From: Glandiceps talaboti
Taxonomy: Eukaryota > Hemichordata > Enteropneusta > Spengelidae
Length of the DNA: 64,000 nt
Reading direction: 5' to 3'
Assembly: GCF_964340395.1 (NCBI RefSeq)
Contig: NC_135556.1
Coordinates: forward strand, 19,203,642 to 19,267,641
Shown here: piece by piece, positions 61,401-64,000 of the stretch
Numbering within the stretch: position 1 is the first letter of the stretch
How the letters are laid out: the number at the start of each line of letters is the position of its first letter
The notes under the pieces: model-generated
Seen by the model: the letters and a program-made list of their open reading frames with translations, nothing else
The model's database searches: none
Told to the model about the DNA's origin: nothing
Position numbers and translations under genes: made by a program

Positions 61401-62163
61401 ATGCCACATCATACATTCACATCATCATCAGTATTATTATTATCATCATGAACGTTTCTTTTTTCATCTCCAAAATGAAAAATACAAGGAGTTGATTTGA
61501 GGACATAAGTGTTGGAAGTAAGGAGAAAAGTACTGCACCTAGGGAGTCACATAACCATGCATACATGTATAGTTCGCAGCATTCCAAAGTTGACATAGAA
61601 TGGGAAACATTCATCACAGCTTGTGACATCAACTTTAACTATTTTGCCATTCATTTACAAATCACTTTGACAATACAGAGTACGGAAACTATAGGTGTGT
61701 TTGCAATGTTTTCAAAACTGATACAGAGTGACAATTAAGACATGAAACCAAAGCAATGCAGAACTGATACCAGGTTTACTGACGTCATGGTTTCTCTGAT
61801 GATGTCATCCTATCGCTAGTTTCTGCATGAAGTCTTTGTGTCTCACCTGAAGGCAACTTCAATTTACATTTTACAGAGATTTAACAGGCTATTATGAGGA
61901 CACCTTTATATGATCTTGTACATTACACAGATTCCAAGGTACAGGTAATGAAAAATGCACTGACAAATCATATAAGTTTGAACAGTTATCTGAAAGTTTC
62001 ATCTATGTAATGTAAATATCACCTATCAGGTGCAGGTGTGGGAAGGACAAACAAATTAGAGATAAATATTTTTTAACTCCAGTATATGACTGTCAAAATG
62101 TCAGTATCAAATCTTTATATTCAATGACAAATGAGATAGGTGATTAAACAAACTTATATTTCA

Positions 62164-62170
62164 TATAAAA
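62164..62170 (+). promoter_or_regulatory. candidate TATA box of the LRR receptor gene
   Basis: TATAAAA in TTTCATATAAAAAGGGAC, 172 bases before the start codon, would give a 5' UTR of about 145 bases. Motif-only evidence. Confidence 0.45.
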
Positions 62171-62341
62171 AGGGACTTGCTGGTGTAAGACTCTCATTCT
62201 ATTCACAGCACAAAGCATGTATTAAGTCACCGGTGTATCGACAGTGAAATACATCAGCTGTACGTGAGCACAAATCTACAGTGTCTGAGATTTCTCTCAT
62301 AGAGTTTAACGTTTGTGTCATTTTGATGCCAACTCAACAAG

Positions 62342-64000
62342 ATGTGGTTTGCATCAAACCTATTCTGGCTAGGAATCTTACTTCTGGTTGTTGGTATTCC
62401 TGTGGTTGTCTCAGATGCAATATGTAAAGTGTACAACCAGTCATACATTGACTGCAGTGGGAGAGAACTGGATCACATTCCTGAGAATCTGCCATCTTTT
62501 GCAACAAATCTTGACTTAAATGGTAACATCGTAACATCGGTACCAACTGGTAGTTTGGCAAGTTTAGGCAAACTGCATCTTCTTTCTCTTGCAAACAACA
62601 CAATTGAAACTCTACATTCAGGATCGTTCCGAGGACTACATCAACTTAAAGAACTGAATGTGTCATCAAACCGTATATCCTACATTGCGACACAAGCTTT
62701 TAGGGATGTCCAGAAACTGAGGAAAATAGATTTGAGCAGCAATAAACTGGTATGTTTTCCAAATCGACCACTGAAATCTTTGAGAAATATTGAACACATG
62801 CTTTTCAATAACTTCAACTTTGAAAGTGATTGTGCTGGCATTGAACTACAAGACTTTCCTAAACTTCAGACATTTTCTCTAGCAAACGGGAACATCAATG
62901 ATTCATACATAATACAGCATATGACATTTGAGGACTTTCCACTGCAGCAGTTGATTTTGTCAAGGAATGTCTTGATTTGTCCATTTAATGGTACATTTAG
63001 TGAAGTAAGGGCTTCAACATTAAACTTGACTGATAATCTAATCTTTGGGGAGTACCTAGAGAGTTTACTCTATGATTTTGAAAATGTTGGTTACATAAGC
63101 GTTGTTACATCTAAACTGACCAAAAGCACTACTTTTAAAGGTTTCACAGTGTCCCAGTTAGAAGAACTGCATGTAACAAATACCTATGGCTTGAAGTTTA
63201 CTCCTGGAGTTTTCAAATGGCTGAAATATTTTAAAAAGTTAGAATTATCATTTAATATTGATTTTGATTTTCAATTAGGAATATTCAGAGGATTAGAAGG
63301 TTTGGAAACTTTCAAGTTCACAGATAGTAATTTATTTCAAATTATTCCACATGGAGTTTTCAGTGATTTGACATCTCTGACAACATTGGCAATTCAGAGG
63401 ATTATCTTTGAAAGGCCATACAAAATGGATAAACTGTTAGATAATTTACAGAATCTTACTACTTTAGAATACTTGTACCTGGATGGCAATGAATTAGAAG
63501 GAGTCATTCCTCATGATTCGTTTGTCCATCTGACTTCTCTGAGAGAATTGGATTTGTCCCATAACCGTTTATTTCACATTGAATACTATGCTTTCTCTTC
63601 ATTGACAAAACTGAGAAAATTAAACCTGTCCTATAATAGTCTAATCAATGTGAACTTTGGTATATTTTCTAAACTTTTTGCTTTGAAGTCACTTAACATC
63701 AATAATGCTGCTAAGACCTCAACATATCCTCCCTTTGGATCCAATGTGACAAAACTTCAAAATCTCAAAACATTAATGACAACTGCATCTTGGCCTTCAG
63801 AGTTGAAATTTGAAATCCCCACCCTGAAACATTTATTCATAGATAGGTCTTTATATGCAGAAATGTGTATGCATTTTGAAAGATATTTTGACAATAAACC
63901 GATATCTAGTTTGCAAACCCTACGTATTGAGAACAAATGTCTTGAAAACATTCCAAGAAACTCCATCCCTTCCTTGGTATCCTTAATACTTAATAATGTC
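62342..64000 (+). CDS. leucine-rich-repeat receptor, probably Toll-like receptor, N-terminal part
   Basis: Open without a stop from ATG (CAAGATGTG) to the window edge, 553 codons in one exon. Residues 1 to about 25 are a signal peptide (hydrophobic LFWLGILLLVVGIPVVV). Cys28 and Cys38 start an N-terminal cap, then come about 18 leucine-rich repeats of the xxLxxLxLxxNxL type, clearest in LREIDLSSNKL-like LRKIDLSSNKL, LEYLYLDGNEL, LRELDLSHNRL and LRKLNLSYNSL. Several Asn-x-Ser/Thr sites suggest glycosylation. A long intronless ectodomain is typical of invertebrate Toll-like receptors that sense microbial products. The transmembrane segment and TIR domain lie beyond the window, so another LRR receptor is possible. 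The first ATG in frame is taken as the start because the signal peptide follows at once. Confidence 0.85.
   Translation, partial: MWFASNLFWLGILLLVVGIPVVVSDAICKVYNQSYIDCSGRELDHIPENLPSFATNLDLNGNIVTSVPTGSLASLGKLHLLSLANNTIETLHSGSFRGLHQLKELNVSSNRISYIATQAFRDVQKLRKIDLSSNKLVCFPNRPLKSLRNIEHMLFNNFNFESDCAGIELQDFPKLQTFSLANGNINDSYIIQHMTFEDFPLQQLILSRNVLICPFNGTFSEVRASTLNLTDNLIFGEYLESLLYDFENVGYISVVTSKLTKSTTFKGFTVSQLEELHVTNTYGLKFTPGVFKWLKYFKKLELSFNIDFDFQLGIFRGLEGLETFKFTDSNLFQIIPHGVFSDLTSLTTLAIQRIIFERPYKMDKLLDNLQNLTTLEYLYLDGNELEGVIPHDSFVHLTSLRELDLSHNRLFHIEYYAFSSLTKLRKLNLSYNSLINVNFGIFSKLFALKSLNINNAAKTSTYPPFGSNVTKLQNLKTLMTTASWPSELKFEIPTLKHLFIDRSLYAEMCMHFERYFDNKPISSLQTLRIENKCLENIPRNSIPSLVSLILNNV

Noticed and set aside
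61850-61895. Possible transporter upstream exon (minus-strand ...CCTTCAG|gtgagac)
   Set aside because: A good donor-like site, but all three frames upstream have stops within a few codons and no acceptor gives a coding exon; at most a non-coding first exon.

Overview
This window is ordinary animal chromosomal DNA. It is AT-rich, made of intron-containing genes with short exons and introns of about 0.3-3 kb, and full of (CA)n microsatellites, small inverted-repeat elements (MITE/foldback type) and short LINE/SINE remnants. I read five protein-coding genes, two of them cut by the window edges. The best clue to the lineage is the head-to-head PPME1 / C2CD3 pair, which as I recall is also adjacent in human. 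An intact replication-type histone H3 with a metazoan stem-loop, a TRIM-NHL-type gene and a long apparently intronless Toll-like receptor ectodomain also fit an invertebrate, possibly a non-vertebrate deuterostome. I cannot name the species.

Layout: (1) 2-418 (+), the 3' end of an NHL-repeat (TRIM-NHL-like) protein. (2) 2208-2618 (+), an intronless histone H3 with its own CCAAT/TATA promoter, 3' stem-loop and purine-rich HDE. (3) 2.7-6.8 kb, gene-free DNA with hairpins and a TTAA-flanked element. (4) 6788-16304 (-), PPME1, the PP2A methylesterase, in 12 exons that join in frame to 410 residues. (5) 16305-16636, a compact shared promoter. (6) 16637-44461 (+), C2CD3, a centriole/cilium protein, in 45 exons that join in frame to 2588 residues with a series of C2 domains. 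(7) 44.5-50.3 kb, gene-free DNA with a large foldback element, a MITE and a minisatellite. (8) 50338-59987 (-), the C-terminal two-thirds of an amino-acid/auxin permease family transporter (SLC36/SLC32-like). Its first exons are not visible. (9) 62342-64000 (+), the N-terminal ectodomain of an LRR receptor, probably a Toll-like receptor, running off the edge.

The most interesting biology is in C2CD3. It carries two minor-spliceosome (U12) introns of different subtypes: an AT-AC intron after exon 3 and a GT-AG intron after exon 43. It also has a GC-AG intron after exon 2 and three small tandem duplications that cross exon borders. One of these gives a second, in-frame 3' splice site that would add 14 residues. 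The introns and intergenic spaces hold at least ten inverted-repeat elements, several in homologous pairs within the window. PPME1 (phosphatase regulation) and C2CD3 (centriole assembly) probably share a promoter with E-box, E2F-like and YY1-like sites. The other genes have no evident functional link. I found no CRISPR, operon, phage or clearly novel system.
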